A stretch of DNA of 64,000 nucleotides from Polyodon spathula (GCF_017654505.1 NC_054547.1:22806346-22870345); one strand, 5' to 3'. Shown: positions 44,105 to 55,432, counted from the stretch's first letter. The notes: generated from the letters alone by a model not told the origin. Numbers and translations are program-made.

Positions 44105-44545
44105 CGTATGGACGGTGGCCTCGCTATAAAAAAGATCGTGCTGCTCTAGAAAGAGTGCAAAGAAGAGCGTCAAGAATTATTCCTCGTTTAAAAGGCATGT
44201 CATATGCAGACACGCTAAAGAGTTGAATCTCTTCAGTCGTGAACAAAGAAGACTATGTGACGATCTGGTTCAGGCATTCAACCCTCTGCTAAAAGGTATT
44301 TGACAGTGGTGTACCAGCAGGGACATGTCATCCTGAAAACTGGTGGGGGACCAGGGTGATCACCAGCAGGCATGGAGTTTAGAAAAAAGGGCATTCAGAA
44401 CAGAAAATAGGAGACACTTTTTACACAGAGAATTGTGAGGGTCTGGAATCAACTCCCCAGTATGTTGTTGAAGCTGACACCCTGGGGATCCTTCAAGAAG
44501 ATGCTTTGATGAGTTTCTGGGATCAATAAGCTGCTAACAACAAAA
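44105..44545 (+). mobile_element. CR1 3' fragment, blended with minisatellite sequence
   Basis: Matches the CR1 3' coding region from cctcgctataaaaaagat through gatcaataagctgctaacaa. Short pieces are replaced by minisatellite phrases: aaccctctgctaaaagg at 44280, gtaccagcagggac at 44311, aactggtgggggacc at 44338, caccagcaggcatgg at 44360. It has many single-base indels, unlike the clean CR1 copies elsewhere. Confidence 0.8.
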
Positions 44546-44814
44546 GTCCCTAGGTCGTCCCGTAAGTGGAGACTACCAATCTTCTCTTGGTCTTTCCGTG
44601 AGTTGTAGACTACACCTCCACCGTTCTTCGTGACTCCGTCGAATGGACTACGAGTACTGAGGACGGCACCTCCACACCGACCTCCGCCCTCTGTCGTAAT
44701 CATAGTACTGTCTCCACCCTGTCGCCGCACATCATATGGGAACAATTTCCCTTACCACGCCCATAAATTGGCATTCTAGGAATCTAGGAAAAAGACCCTG
44801 CTGGGCAGAATTGT
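44546..44814. other. Unassigned sequence between CR1 fragments
   Basis: Contains gtagactacacctccaccg, the reverse complement of phrases at 43480-43505. It may be an inverted, noisy part of the gag-like interior. No frame is supported. Confidence 0.35.
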
Positions 44815-44990
44815 CTTTATCTAGACAGTGGGGAAGCTATTACTCCAATATGCTCGGATACATTTTGAAAAGTGTTCTGGGTGCTGTACAGATGGCCAGT
44901 AAGACCTCATCCTGAATATTGTGTTCTGCTGGTCATATCGCCACAGCAGGCATTACTCCTCTGCTGGTCGAGAGTGCAAAGAAGTTCCCC
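44815..44990 (+). mobile_element. Second CR1 fragment, blended with minisatellite sequence
   Basis: Matches CR1 tctagacaatgtggggaagct, atgctcggatacatt.tgaaaagtgtt and agtaagacctcat.ctgaatattgtgtt, then switches to acagcaggcattactcctctgctggt and back to cgagagtgcaaagaag. This part precedes the 44.1-kb fragment in a normal CR1 but lies after it here. Confidence 0.78.
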
Positions 44991-45316
44991 CTTCAGTCCA
45001 CAGCCGGGGCACAGCTCCGCCGCGAGGTTCTTTAAAAAAACCTGCCATATCCGACCTCCTCCTGCTATTGCTGCAGCTGCTCCTGCAAATTATTTCTGCC
45101 CCTCCTCCTCACCTTCCTCTCCTGGGCTGGTTCCTCCTCCTCCTCTTGGAAGGGGCAGACAGCCATCACTTGCCCATACACCCAAAGGCGAAGCACCAAC
45201 TTCCAGACCACTGAGAAGCTCCTCCAGGTCCATGCAGCCAACTCTCCAGTCTTCCATTTTTTTTTTTTTTTTAAACTGCGGTCCCTGCTCTGGTCTGCGT
45301 CTAGGCGGTGCTGGTA

Positions 45317-45334
45317 GTCCTGGTTCTGACACCA
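45317..45334 (-). promoter_or_regulatory. Primer-binding site of LTR element B
   Basis: The minus strand reads TGGTGTCAGAACCAGGAC two bases after the LTR end TGTGACA. The leading TGG fits pairing with the CCA end of a tRNA. The tRNA species was not determined. Confidence 0.7.
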
Positions 45335-45336
45335 CG

Positions 45337-45560
45337 TGTCACAAAGATGGCCGGAGTGGGGGACGTCAGACCAAAACAGAAACCCGGAAATAAACAGAGT
45401 GAGGTGGAATTTGGTGGAGCTGAGCGAATGGTCTCGCTCAGCATTTAATAAATAAACAGACAGTCAGAAAATAAACGGTTGTAAGACAAACAAAAACACA
45501 GGAACGGCACTCCTCGCCAAAACAAAAAGACAAACAAAACTGCTTTCACTGGAAGTGACT
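45337..45560 (-). mobile_element. LTR family B, partial 5' LTR
   Basis: tgtcacaaagatggccggag through cctcgccaaaacaaa matches 41727-41935 closely. The U3 and TATA part is missing. DIRS recombinase sequence resumes at about 45545-45560. Confidence 0.82.
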
Positions 45561-46012
45561 CGCGGGTAACATTAAGAACAAATCCATCCTTTTTGCCAAA
45601 GGTGGTATCCTCATTCCATATTAACCAATCAAAGATTTTGAAAACTTTCAGACCTCCCCCGCACGAGTCAGAGGAGGACCGTAGACAACATACGCTATGC
45701 CCATTTCGGGTTCTGCGCTGTTTTTTGGATAGGACAGTGTCCAGGAGATAGTCCAACCAGCTGTTTGTCTGCTATGGGTCCCGCTCTAGAGGTCAGGACC
45801 TATCAAAGCAACGTCTAGCGCACTGGGTGACAAATGCGATACACGTATGAACAGATGGACTCCCTGTTACCGGGGGACATTACGGCCCATTCTACCACGG
45901 GCCATGCAATTTCGTGGGCTTTCCTTCATGGCGCCTCCTTAGATGAGTTATGCAATGCTGCTACATGGACAGGTAGTGCGTTTTTTACCGCCTTGATGTG
46001 ACTAACTGAACG
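45561..46012 (+). pseudogene. DIRS-A tyrosine recombinase, C-terminal fragment
   Basis: Pieces in order: QLFVCYGSRSRGQDLSKQRL (~45760), then AHSTTGHAISWAFLHGASLD (~45885) and ELCNAATWTGSAFFTALM before a stop at 46000. In active recombinases the block is HSxR; here the Arg has been lost. The Tyr position reads within AFFTA. The copy is therefore inactive, in contrast to DIRS-B. Confidence 0.82.
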
Positions 46013-46136
46013 AGACCCTCTACGGGCTCTAGAGTTTTGCAGGCTGCATGCCCTTCAGCGCCATGTGTGCTCTGTTGTTATTGCCATGGGGCTGTACTGT
46101 CGGTAATCTGGAGCCAAGACAGCTTTGGTACAGCTT

Positions 46137-46230
46137 TCCCATTCGGTAATGGTTGTCATTCGAATTGAAAGGGAACGCTAGGTTATTACCATAACCCTGG
46201 TTTCCTGAAAAGAGAATGACAACCATTACC
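46137..46230. repeat. DIRS-A internal complementary region
   Basis: attcggtaatggttgtcattcgaattgaaaggga is the complement of the left outer end (37458-37488). ggtttcctgaaaagagaatgacaacc is the complement of the right outer end (46410-46440). This region lets DIRS DNA circularise from its two ends. Confidence 0.9.
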
Positions 46231-46265
46231 CTTTTGAGGTCATGTCCCCAGCTGACCTTTGTTTT

Positions 46266-46443
46266 TTAAAGAAAATGACAATGTGCTACTGTGAGGACGT
46301 CCCTCTTCAACAGGAGGTGGGTGGGACTTCCCCCTCACAGCAGGGCCCTGATAGGGCAGCTTTTGTATATTTGCACAGAGATTGATGGTCAGAGAGGCTC
46401 TTCCCATTCGCTAATGGTTGTCATTCTCTTTTCAGGGAACGTT
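46266..46443. repeat. DIRS-A right inverted terminal repeat
   Basis: gaaaatgacaatgtgctact through attctcttttcagggaacgt is the inverse of 37449-37622. The outermost bases differ from the left end, as expected for DIRS. Confidence 0.92.
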
Positions 46444-47885
46444 ATAGCTCATAATGTAATTACTAACCATAATAAACATAATACCTCAATAAGAATTAGC
46501 GAATCTGGTTTAATTATCCCTAGATTCATGATGAAAAGAGATTAACAATTAATATTATATATGATTAAGTATTTCAAATCAATCATAAATGTATATTTGT
46601 TATAAGACAAAAAGAAACCTAACAATGCAAATTATTATTACATTTATTCATATTCTCAAAAAGAAGAAGAATAAAGGTTAGGCTTCATAGTTAAAAACAT
46701 GTATAAAGAAACAAAATAAAACTTTAATTTTAACTTCAAAATAAAATGTTCATAATAAATAACTGATGTGCTGTCTGGTCATAGAGTTCATTAGTGAAGC
46801 AGTCTTAATAGTTCATCATGCATTGTTTGGTTGAGTCACTCATTACGTATACATGCGCTAGCTTCTAAGTGGCTTAGTACGCATGTACTATGTGTAGCAT
46901 CTAGTTGAATAGACGAACATTACCTATTGTGACGATATCAATATCATGGCTTCAGTTCAGTTACTTGTAAACACACAATATAAGTTTGATACTTATTCTG
47001 TTGGTGCGATGTTTAAAATAAAGTCTTCTTAACAGGGTCATCCTCTGTAGAAGTTAACTATGCACCAGCGCAGCACAATATCTCTATGAAGTCTGTAGGC
47101 AAAAACTTTCGTTGTTCCAGAGGAAGCCCATCGTCTCTAGGACTGCTTTGAAGATTACCTCATTGCGTCTTCATTGAAGAACTTCAGAGTTTGATGACTT
47201 GAGAGTGATGAGATGTTTTGAAGAAAGAGCAAATCCAGTGAGAGAATCCAAAGAGCGCGAATCCAGATCATCCAGAAAAGAGAGCTGAGAGAGTGAAAAT
47301 CCTTGTTTTGAGTTTAAATAACACGATGTATAGGCGTTCTCTGGTCCTTGTCAGTCCTTCCATTGGTTCACAGTATTTGAGAGACAGTTGTGTGTCCCCC
47401 AAATGTATCTGCCTATTTTGTCAATATAGTCAATATAACTTTAGTTATGTTCATTGGAGAAGCATACAAATTTCAGTTTCACTCTCTATACAAAATTACG
47501 ATTACAAGCATATCAAACATCATAATACAATCAAAGGATAATATTTAAAATAGTTATTAGTTTATAATATTCATTTAAAACACAATAAACACATCAGATT
47601 TATTGGGAAACTACTTAAAATAATAATGGTAAAACTGCACTGTAGCTTGGCAAGTTTTATGACACCTTAAGAGATTAATCAATCAGATTGCATTTTGTAA
47701 GGTGAGCTTCAAATAGTTAACACAGTTTGTGGCCTGTGCCTTATCTACAACCTTTGTAGTAGATCTTGTTAAGAATGATCTGGAATCGGTGTTAACAACA
47801 AAATCCCCACAGCATGTCAATACAGACAACAGAATTAAATATCTGAGAAATGTGTATATTAAAATGAATTTAACCATGAATTTCC
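46444..47885. other. No gene seen
   Basis: AT-rich unassigned sequence between the two DIRS elements. No supported frame or TE terminus. Confidence 0.45.
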
Positions 47886-48249
47886 TTGACAACACACCAG
47901 CAAGAGAAGAGGCATTTTCAGGGACAGCGCCCTAAACACTCACCCCAAACTGCCCTGCCTCAGCCTCAGCAGCCCAAGCAGGGCCCCAGAAGGCTTGTGG
48001 CCTCAGACCCCCTTTTTGGCACAACAGCTGCAGTACTGGCGTGCTTGCACCTCAGACTCCTGGGTGCTTGCCACCGTGCAAAATGGCTATGCACTTCAGT
48101 TCCGCTTGGGACCTCCTCCCTTTCGAGGCATTGCGAATACTTTTGTGACCGAGTCTCCAGGCCTCTGTATTTCAAAAGGAAGTGCCTAGCTTGCTCTGCA
48201 TGTGAGCCATTTGTTTCATAGACCACACCTCCCACGGAGAAGGGTACTA

Positions 48250-48570
48250 CTCAATGTATTTTCTGGTACCCAAAAAGGATGATGGCTTTCGCCCCATCTT
48301 AGACCTGAGGCTCCTCAATGGGTTTTTAAAAGAAAGGAGGTTCCAAATACTGACGGACCATCACATCCTCCAGTCCATCTGGCCGGGTGACTGGTTTACC
48401 ACCGTGGACTTACCGGATGCGTACTTTCACATTCCCATTTGTCCATAGCACAAGAAGTACCTCTGCTTCTCTTTTCAAAGAAGTGTGTACAAGTTTTCTG
48501 TGATGCCATTTGGCCTCTCCCTGGCTCCGTATATGTTTTTAAAGTATGTGGACGCTATCTTGGCTCCCCT
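48250..48570 (+). pseudogene. DIRS-B reverse transcriptase, N-terminal part
   Basis: Reads YFLVPKKDDGFRPILDLRLL, then LQSIWPGDWFTTVDLPDAYF with the first catalytic Asp, and HIPICP followed by a stop. After the stop the same strand continues KKYLCFSFQ and, from 48485 in a new frame, YKFSVMPFGLSLAPYMFLKY and VDAILAPLL. The YLDD box and RNase H are missing: the sequence passes directly into recombinase at about 48575. Confidence 0.85.
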
Positions 48571-49279
48571 CCTAGGAGGACCATTCTCCCCAAATGTTGT
48601 ACTGGAGGCTATGACGAAAGCTCTGTTTGTGCCCATACACTCCATAGAGCTGAAGTACCTGTCTATGAAGACAGCCTTTCTATTGGCTATCACCTCTGCT
48701 AAGCGTGTCAATGAGCTGCAGGTGCCGTCTGTGCACAGCTCCTTCATGCGTATTTGGGAGGATGGCAGCAGGGTCTCTCTCCACACCAACCCTGCTTTCC
48801 TCTTCAAGGTGATCACAGCCTTCCACATTAATCAGTCTCTGGAACTGGAGTCCTTTCATCCACCTCCGTCTGCTTCAACGCAGGATGAGAGATTGCATTT
48901 CCTCTGCTCAATGCGGGCATTGAGATGCTACGTGCATAGGACAAGAGCTCAATCTGACCAGCTGTTTGTCTGTGATGGATCACAGACCCTAGAACAGCCC
49001 CTCTCTAAGCGGGGTCTATTACATTGGATTGTGGACACAGTCTTGACTGCGTATAATGGTGCTGGCTTGCCCCCACCTGGTAGAGTAGCTGAACACTCCA
49101 GTAGATGGTTGGTTACATCTTGGGCCCTCTTCAGAGGTGCCTCGATGTCTGATATTTGCACTGCGGCTAGCTGGGCTACAGCGCATACTTTCTCCAGGTT
49201 CTACCATCTTAATGTGGTAGACCCCGCCTTGCCTTCTGTAGACACAAAGGTCCTTGAGAGTGTAATTTCACACCTCTAA
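48485..49279 (+). CDS. DIRS-B tyrosine recombinase fused to an RT remnant
   Basis: An open frame of 264 codons. Residues 1-30 are the RT piece; from ~35 it is recombinase: VVLEAMTKALFVPI, LSMKTAFLLAITSAKRVNEL (first catalytic Arg near residue 77), PAFLFKVITAFHINQSLELE, DQLFVCDGSQTLEQPLSKRG and EHSSRWLVTSWALFRGAS with the HxxR pair near residues 202-205. CTAASWATAHTFSRFYHL has the candidate nucleophilic Tyr near residue 240. These fit the R...HxxR...Y set of tyrosine recombinases that strand-exchange DNA. The N-terminal recombinase helices are missing, so activity is doubtful though the catalytic core is uninterrupted. The Met at 48485 is the first in frame and may not be used. Confidence 0.85.
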   Translation: MYKFSVMPFGLSLAPYMFLKYVDAILAPLLGGPFSPNVVLEAMTKALFVPIHSIELKYLSMKTAFLLAITSAKRVNELQVPSVHSSFMRIWEDGSRVSLHTNPAFLFKVITAFHINQSLELESFHPPPSASTQDERLHFLCSMRALRCYVHRTRAQSDQLFVCDGSQTLEQPLSKRGLLHWIVDTVLTAYNGAGLPPPGRVAEHSSRWLVTSWALFRGASMSDICTAASWATAHTFSRFYHLNVVDPALPSVDTKVLESVISHL

Positions 49280-49369
49280 CCTCTGGGTTAGACATTGCTT
49301 GTGTGTCCCTCATATGCTGCTATTCCTTCTCCCTTGCGACGGCTCTGGTATATATTATCCCATACATAA

Positions 49370-49690
49370 TGTCTTGGTGGTCGTCTTCAAATTGAAAGGG
49401 ACCATTAGGTTACTTACTCTCACCCTGGTTCCCTGAAAGAGAAGATGACCACCAACCGAAAAGTCGCTTCGGTCGCCCTCACAGGTTCAGCAGGAGAAGA
49501 AAAATGGCTTCCTTTGGATGATAGTTTTATCCCCTCAGTGGGAGGGACCAAGTGCATCATCCCAGGAAGGGGCCCACTGGCAACTCTGGTATAGAGAGCT
49601 CAGCAATACCTGCCCAATGGGCAGGCATATCCCATACGTAATGTCTTAGTGGTCGTCTTCTCTTTCAGGGAACCAGGGTTACAATAAGTA
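49370..49690. repeat. DIRS-B internal complementary region and right terminal repeat
   Basis: cttggtggtcgtcttcaaattgaaaggga then ccctggttccctgaaagagaagatgaccacc (49370-49457) is the internal complementary region. The right terminal repeat runs to 49690 and ends cttagtggtcgtcttctctttcagggaaccagggtt, the complement of the second half of the internal region. Confidence 0.85.
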
Positions 49691-52475
49691 ATGTAATGTT
49701 CTATTGCCATTTTTTTCTGGTTACCACCCCTATGGGGCTGATGCAATAGACAGAAAAAATATGGATGTCAACGTGACCAATCATAAAACCTTTACCAGTA
49801 ACAATTTTAGTTTAATTCAGACTTCAGATTCAAACAAGTGTAACTGGAAATGGGAATACTTTGGAAGGAGAATTAAGATCTGCAACAGACGCTTCTTGTG
49901 CCCCCCTCCCTCCCCTCGCTGCCTTTGAAAGCTGGATTTGAGTTCCTATTGTTTCAAAGAAATGAGCTTGGAAATTGAAGTGCAGCTTGAAGAGTGTGAC
50001 CAATCCAATCAGAACCCAAACACTACCACTGTGATTTATTTATTTGGTTATATTGAATGTCAAGTCGGATTAATCTGTTCTTCTAATGCTTTCCTTTGTT
50101 GGCATGCATTAGTTCATAGAATCCAATGCCCTTTTGTATGCGACTGTGGGCTCTGAATATTTATTGGGTTTGAGGACGATAGCCACCTAGGAAAGTTCAG
50201 AGTGGGTTGAATACTTAGACATGTTCAATGTAAAACATATTTGTCCACGAGTGAATATGACTACCATGAGGATGTTTAGTGTCTTTTTCAATGTTGATGT
50301 CAGATATTATAAATGACTGTCACTAAGAGGTTTCTTTAATTTATATGTATTACTTGCAAATTGAGTCTGAATTAATTCCCTATACTAAAGTGGTACAGAA
50401 GGATTCAGTTAATAGGTATCCCTGTAGATTTGTACTGTATAAATTACCCCCATTAAAGCTACAATGTTAGAAATGAATACAACAAATATTTAAAGTGATT
50501 GTAGCTTGCAAAATAATTTATACTGTAGGACTCAAATATGCAGTTTTGAAAAAAACATATATAGTAAACTTTTTTTTTTTTTTTAATTATTATTTTAAAA
50601 CATGATGTTACACTTAAATAAATCCCTGTTTGCAAGACATGCTTCAGATATTGTTATACTTCCTTGGTCAATTCGCTTGAAGGGAGAAATCCCCCCCATG
50701 TTTTGTCCAAGAAGACATTGCTGGGGTGAAAGGATCTAGGAAGTGCAAGTGTAATGGATTTCCTGGGAATGAAGGTGTACTCACACTGGATGCAATGCAA
50801 TTTGTCCTGTGATAAAATTATACTTTTGCTGCGACACTACCTTTCACACCAGTGGCACTTGTGATGTGATGATAGTCCTGTTATACAGCTAATAAAAATG
50901 TAGAATACATTATAGCTTTTTGCAGAACATTTATTTCAGCAAATGTAAATGAACCATACAAGCCAGCTGTAGCCAGTTCCATGGAAATTAACTCCCTTGA
51001 CATGTCTATATAATTGTTGTGTTCTTTATTGTACAGCTCCAGGTATTTCGAAATTGCAAGAATTTTATTTTCTTCCACCATTGTTTTACTGAAAAAGGTG
51101 CATAAGGCACTTGGTCCCTAACTGATTTGTGACTAAATCGCAAAAATAGACACCAATCCTATTTTTTCCGCGTTGCTTCAGTGTCGCCCTGTCTCATCGC
51201 AGGCAGTGTAAATGGTTCACTTCAAAACTACATGTTTTATTAAGCCTTAAAGCATGGAAGCTGATAACTTAATGAACCTAACGTACAGTAGATATAAGAA
51301 GAAAAACAAATGTTTGCTATACCATGTGTTTGTCAAAACTGCACATTTGAGACCTATGAAATTAAAAAAATATGTTCTTTGCATACGGACCTATTCATAT
51401 TAAGAGGCGCTAAACTGGTGCGACTGTATTGCAAGTTCTAAGAAGATTCTGAAAATGCTGCTTAAAGAGGTATATCAGCAGAATTGCTGTTATACATTTC
51501 ATTTCTGTCAGTGTAGGTCTGTTGAATTGTATACTCTGCCTATTGTGTGACGTAATTTATGTTACCAAGTGTTGCTCGGGGGAAGAAAAAAGTTCTAGGT
51601 GCCACTAAATTAATTGTAGGAGGCCTTTGTAGTAATGAACAGCAATTCATATTTTTGTATTTATTTTTGTTTTAGGTGTCATTCTTTGTGACCAACAACA
51701 TATTTCATTATAAACCTGGGGGATTTTTCCATGACAGACAAAATCATTAGAACAGTATAGTGGTTAGGATGTTTTTAGCCTGGGAATTTATCAGTCAATC
51801 ACACATTGTACTAATATTTCAAAAAAGAAAATTACCTCACAAACACAGTAAATCCACCTGAAAAAAAAAAAAAAAATGTCTGAAAGAACAGGTGTGAGTA
51901 ATCATGACTGAAAATAAGAAGCAACGCATAACTGTAATGCTCTGTGTGACAGTAGCCGGACGCAAACTGCCTCCATACGTTGTTTTCTTATATGCGGCAA
52001 GAGTCATTTAGATAAGGTTTTTGCACGTGATGTCTTAAAAGCTAATATTGCAATATGCCTATATCCATTCCTAAAGGTGTCTTCAAAGCGAGACCATTAG
52101 GGAGGTAATCAGAGTCCAATTCATGCTTTATAACAAGATTTTAATTAACAAGGTCAACGTCAACACATTTTACGGACGAGACCCTGAGTAGTACAGAAAA
52201 AAAAAGAATGTGTTAGAAAATTAATCAAACCCAGCATACTGTTAACATATTCATCCTTCATAAACACATTTTTTGTTAACTGCAAGGGAAATAGTGCAGT
52301 AATTATATTCAGCAGATTAATATAGTCTACTACAATGCAGTTCACATTTTCAATTACCATAATGGTATGTTTTGAGCCAAGAAATTAATATTTGATTTAT
52401 AAGCTGGTATCTAAGCTTTTTGGTATTGGTCAATTATATTCTGTAATCTGCTTTTTAATGTAATTTTAACACCTT
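49691..52475. other. No gene seen
   Basis: Unassigned AT-rich DNA with T and A runs near 50573 and 51861. Short frames lack motifs. Confidence 0.45.
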
Positions 52476-52805
52476 GTAGGGAATAGAAATAATCAACACA
52501 CAGAGACAACTGGTTCGGTTTATTATTCCAAGCCACAGCAAATCAGCTTGCAAAACTGAGCTCTCAGGAGGGAATTTCGAAATCCTCTAAATTCTACACA
52601 GATTGTTTAAATTTTTTATAGCTAATCACCCTGCCTTTGTTTCTAGCAGGCCCCTCCTTTGTGTCATTATTTAAGCCAATCCTAGCAGACAGCACCCTAT
52701 TATACACCACCTCTATCTAGACACTTATACACGCATACATAGCCTTCAGCTGGTTGGGTTCAGCTATCATTTGGTATAATGTTTTTGGGCATCATGTTTT
52801 TAACA
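52476..52805 (-). mobile_element. Probable solo LTR of a retrovirus-type element
   Basis: On the minus strand it runs TGTTAAAAACATGATG...TTCCCTACA (TG...CA ends, ~330 bp). Features in order are GCTATAAAAAATT (TATA-like, about 190 bp in), GCTGTGGCTTGG, AATAATAAACCG (polyadenylation signal) and TTGTCTCTGTGTGTTGATT. The sequence acct lies next to one end and within 2 bp of the other, a possible target duplication. No internal genes adjoin. An LTR of another class is possible. Confidence 0.5.
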
Positions 52806-52939
52806 TGACCTTGTTTTTGTAGTTGCACTGTTTCAGTTCTTTTCCCTGCACCTGGCAGCTTACTTTATGCAAGCACATTGTTTTTGTGCTTAATATAATT
52901 TTAACCTGTTAGTAGCCCTTCACCCTATTTCACCCAGGC

Positions 52940-53748
<809 letters not shown>

Positions 53749-53977
53749 ACACCTGTATGGTGAAGACCAAACTCACAAAGTTTCTAATCTTTATATAGGG
53801 TGGGACCTCCCAAACTCACCCCTGAAGAGCTACCTGATTCTAATTATCCCCTTAATTGAGCTGATAAAACCAGGGGTTCACTTACTTTTTCACATACCCT
53901 GAATCTTAATTACTCATTTTTTGTCTAATTCATACATCATTTTGTTTAAAAATACATGGAATTGGTTAATAAATGAG

Positions 53978-54161
53978 AGTTCTCCAACTGTGGCTGCTGG
54001 TTTTTGTTTCAGCCAATCTCTCGCCTTACTTAGTTGAACCAATTATTGGCTTAATTAGTCAAGATTAGCAGGTGTTCCAGATCTTTAGCCACTGATGATG
54101 TAAAGACACCTAGAAAACCTGCTGGATAAGGGCTCTCCAGGACCAGGGTTGTAGACCCCTG
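53978..54161. mobile_element. MITE-like insertion in the Tc1 element
   Basis: gagttctccaactgtggctg to ctggtcctggagagccc-type sequence on the minus strand (CAGGGGTCTACAACCCTGG). The ccaggaccagggttgtagacccctg end is a common fish interspersed-repeat end. The exact left boundary is uncertain. Confidence 0.5.
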
Positions 54162-54474
54162 ATTATAAACCCTATTGGATATTTAAGACAAGACTGGTTT
54201 TGGTTCAAGAAGGCTATCATGATAAAACTATGGTATTTCCATAATTGTTATTGGGGTTTACAAACTTTTTCTCGGCACTGTATAGATATTGTGGATTGAT
54301 CCTGAAATCGGGCAGTTGCCGAAATGCAGTTCATGAAGTGCCCAGTTGCAGTGGGCAGATGCCGAATTAGCATCAAATTTTACATCATTTCGGCATCTGC
54401 CCAGGTAGTTCATCAACTATCCACAGCCACCCAGGCTGATGGCGAAGACTGAGAAGGACGGTAGTTCCTCGCGC

Positions 54475-55135
54475 CAAGTTATCACGAAGCATGAGAACTG
54501 CCTGACTATACAGCAAGGATAGTTTATGTGTTTTTAGGGTATTGGCGCAGCAAAAGGAAATTAACCAAAATCACCATTTCACTTTTAATTTGTAGTTCCC
54601 AACACTATTAGGTGAAATGTGGAAAAAAATTGAAAATACCTGTCATATAGTAAGAGGAATAAGTCGTCAAAGTAAGGTAAAAATGTCCTTTTTTCTCAAA
54701 ACATTATTTGCAGACCTGAAATGATATGACATCCATGTTTAATGACAATTAACTTGTTTGGTCAACATGGACACATACTAGGGAACACATTTATTTTGAC
54801 ATTTGTATCATTTATATTAAATGATTTATTTCTGTTTTAAAATGGAACATTTGCCAGCATCAGTGATACATAATTAGTTGAGACAAGCAGTGTTTTGAAA
54901 GATGAAGTCAGCCAGCTGAGAATACTCAGGATTTATATTTTTTAGTTTTTTCGAGTCATCATTCATCATCATCATTCTGAGATTCTGATCTTGAGCTCTG
55001 AAAAATGTTGGTTTCCCGTCAGTATAACGGTCATTGTGGTCCCTATTGGTGCAAGGAAGTACAGTTTCCTCTCTCGTACTGGTTGATGACAGTAACACCA
55101 TTTGTGGTCCCCACTGGACAAAAAGGAACGTCAAT
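54475..55135 (-). repeat. Unclassified dispersed repeat X, copy 2
   Basis: Reverse-complement match of 2551-3240. This copy has an open minus-strand frame at 55134-54874 that includes RDHNDRYTDGKPTFFRAQDQ then NLRMMMMNDDSKKLKNI and YSQLADFIFQN before its stop. Copy 1 shows the same words (DHNERYTDRK, QDQNLRM, MNDESK), so both derive from the same protein-coding or conserved ancestor. The class is unknown. Confidence 0.7.
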
Positions 55136-55191
55136 TTCTGAGAATTAGCTAGAAGGTGAAGGATAGCCTATACATTTGGTAAAAGTATTAC

Positions 55192-55283
55192 ATAAATAAA
55201 TAAATACATTCATATAAATATTGAAATAAATGAATACATAGACATGTATATATTTATTTATGTTGATATGTATTTATTTATTT
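55192..55283. repeat. AT-rich imperfect inverted repeat
   Basis: aaataaataaatacattcatat is inverted relative to atatgtatttatttatttc. It lies next to repeat X and a poly-C/AT microsatellite cluster. Confidence 0.4.
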
Positions 55284-55399
55284 CTTAACTATCATATCAA
55301 CACTGCCTTTTAATACTTTATGAAATGAAAATAAATATTTAACAGTTGTTGTTCAATTGTATATTTGTGGAGATTTTTGTACATAAAAGTCATCATGCT

Positions 55400-55432
55400 T
55401 TCCCCCCCCCCCCCCCCCCCCTCCTTTCAATG

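Larger units (their letters stand above)
42400..45316 (-). pseudogene. Gag-like interior of LTR element B, repeat-expanded and rearranged
   Basis: The minus-strand frame just after the primer-binding site (45335-45090) contains MEDWRVGCMDLEELLSGLE followed by Pro/Gly/Glu-rich sequence, like the start of fish gypsy-type gag proteins. Further along, at 43224-42826, the frame repeats ECLLVSLPPPVED and then reads EEQELPLPAPEGPGLDAGSP. The frame to 42417 continues with ACPDSLPRFAQGC and Ser/Ala-rich sequence. The frames are not continuous. No zinc knuckle was found. Confidence 0.55.
41727..45560 (-). mobile_element. LTR retroelement family B nested in DIRS-A
   Basis: On the minus strand: partial 5' LTR (45560-45337), primer-binding site (45334-45317), gag-like coding DNA with minisatellite, polypurine tract (42355-42338) and 3' LTR (42337-41727). 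No RT, RNase H or integrase was recognised, so the copy is non-autonomous or internally deleted. CR1-derived fragments lie inside it at 44.1-45.0 kb. Confidence 0.8.
37449..46443 (+). mobile_element. DIRS1-like tyrosine-recombinase retrotransposon (DIRS-A), interrupted
   Basis: The element has all parts of a DIRS: left inverted terminal repeat, gag, RT/RNase H with a downstream conserved domain, tyrosine recombinase, internal complementary region and right terminal repeat. DIRS elements insert a circular DNA through recombinase instead of integrase. The gag and RT are frameshifted and part of the RT palm is missing. The recombinase is split by a minus-strand LTR element at 41.73-45.56 kb. Without the insertion it would be ~5.2 kb. 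Confidence 0.88.
47886..49690 (+). mobile_element. DIRS1-like element (DIRS-B), 5'-truncated and internally deleted
   Basis: Contains the end of gag, the N-terminal RT, a fused tyrosine recombinase, an internal complementary region (49370-49457) and a right terminal repeat. The left terminal repeat is absent. It belongs to a different subfamily from DIRS-A: its terminal sequence is ggtggtcgtcttc instead of ggttgtcattc. Confidence 0.85.
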
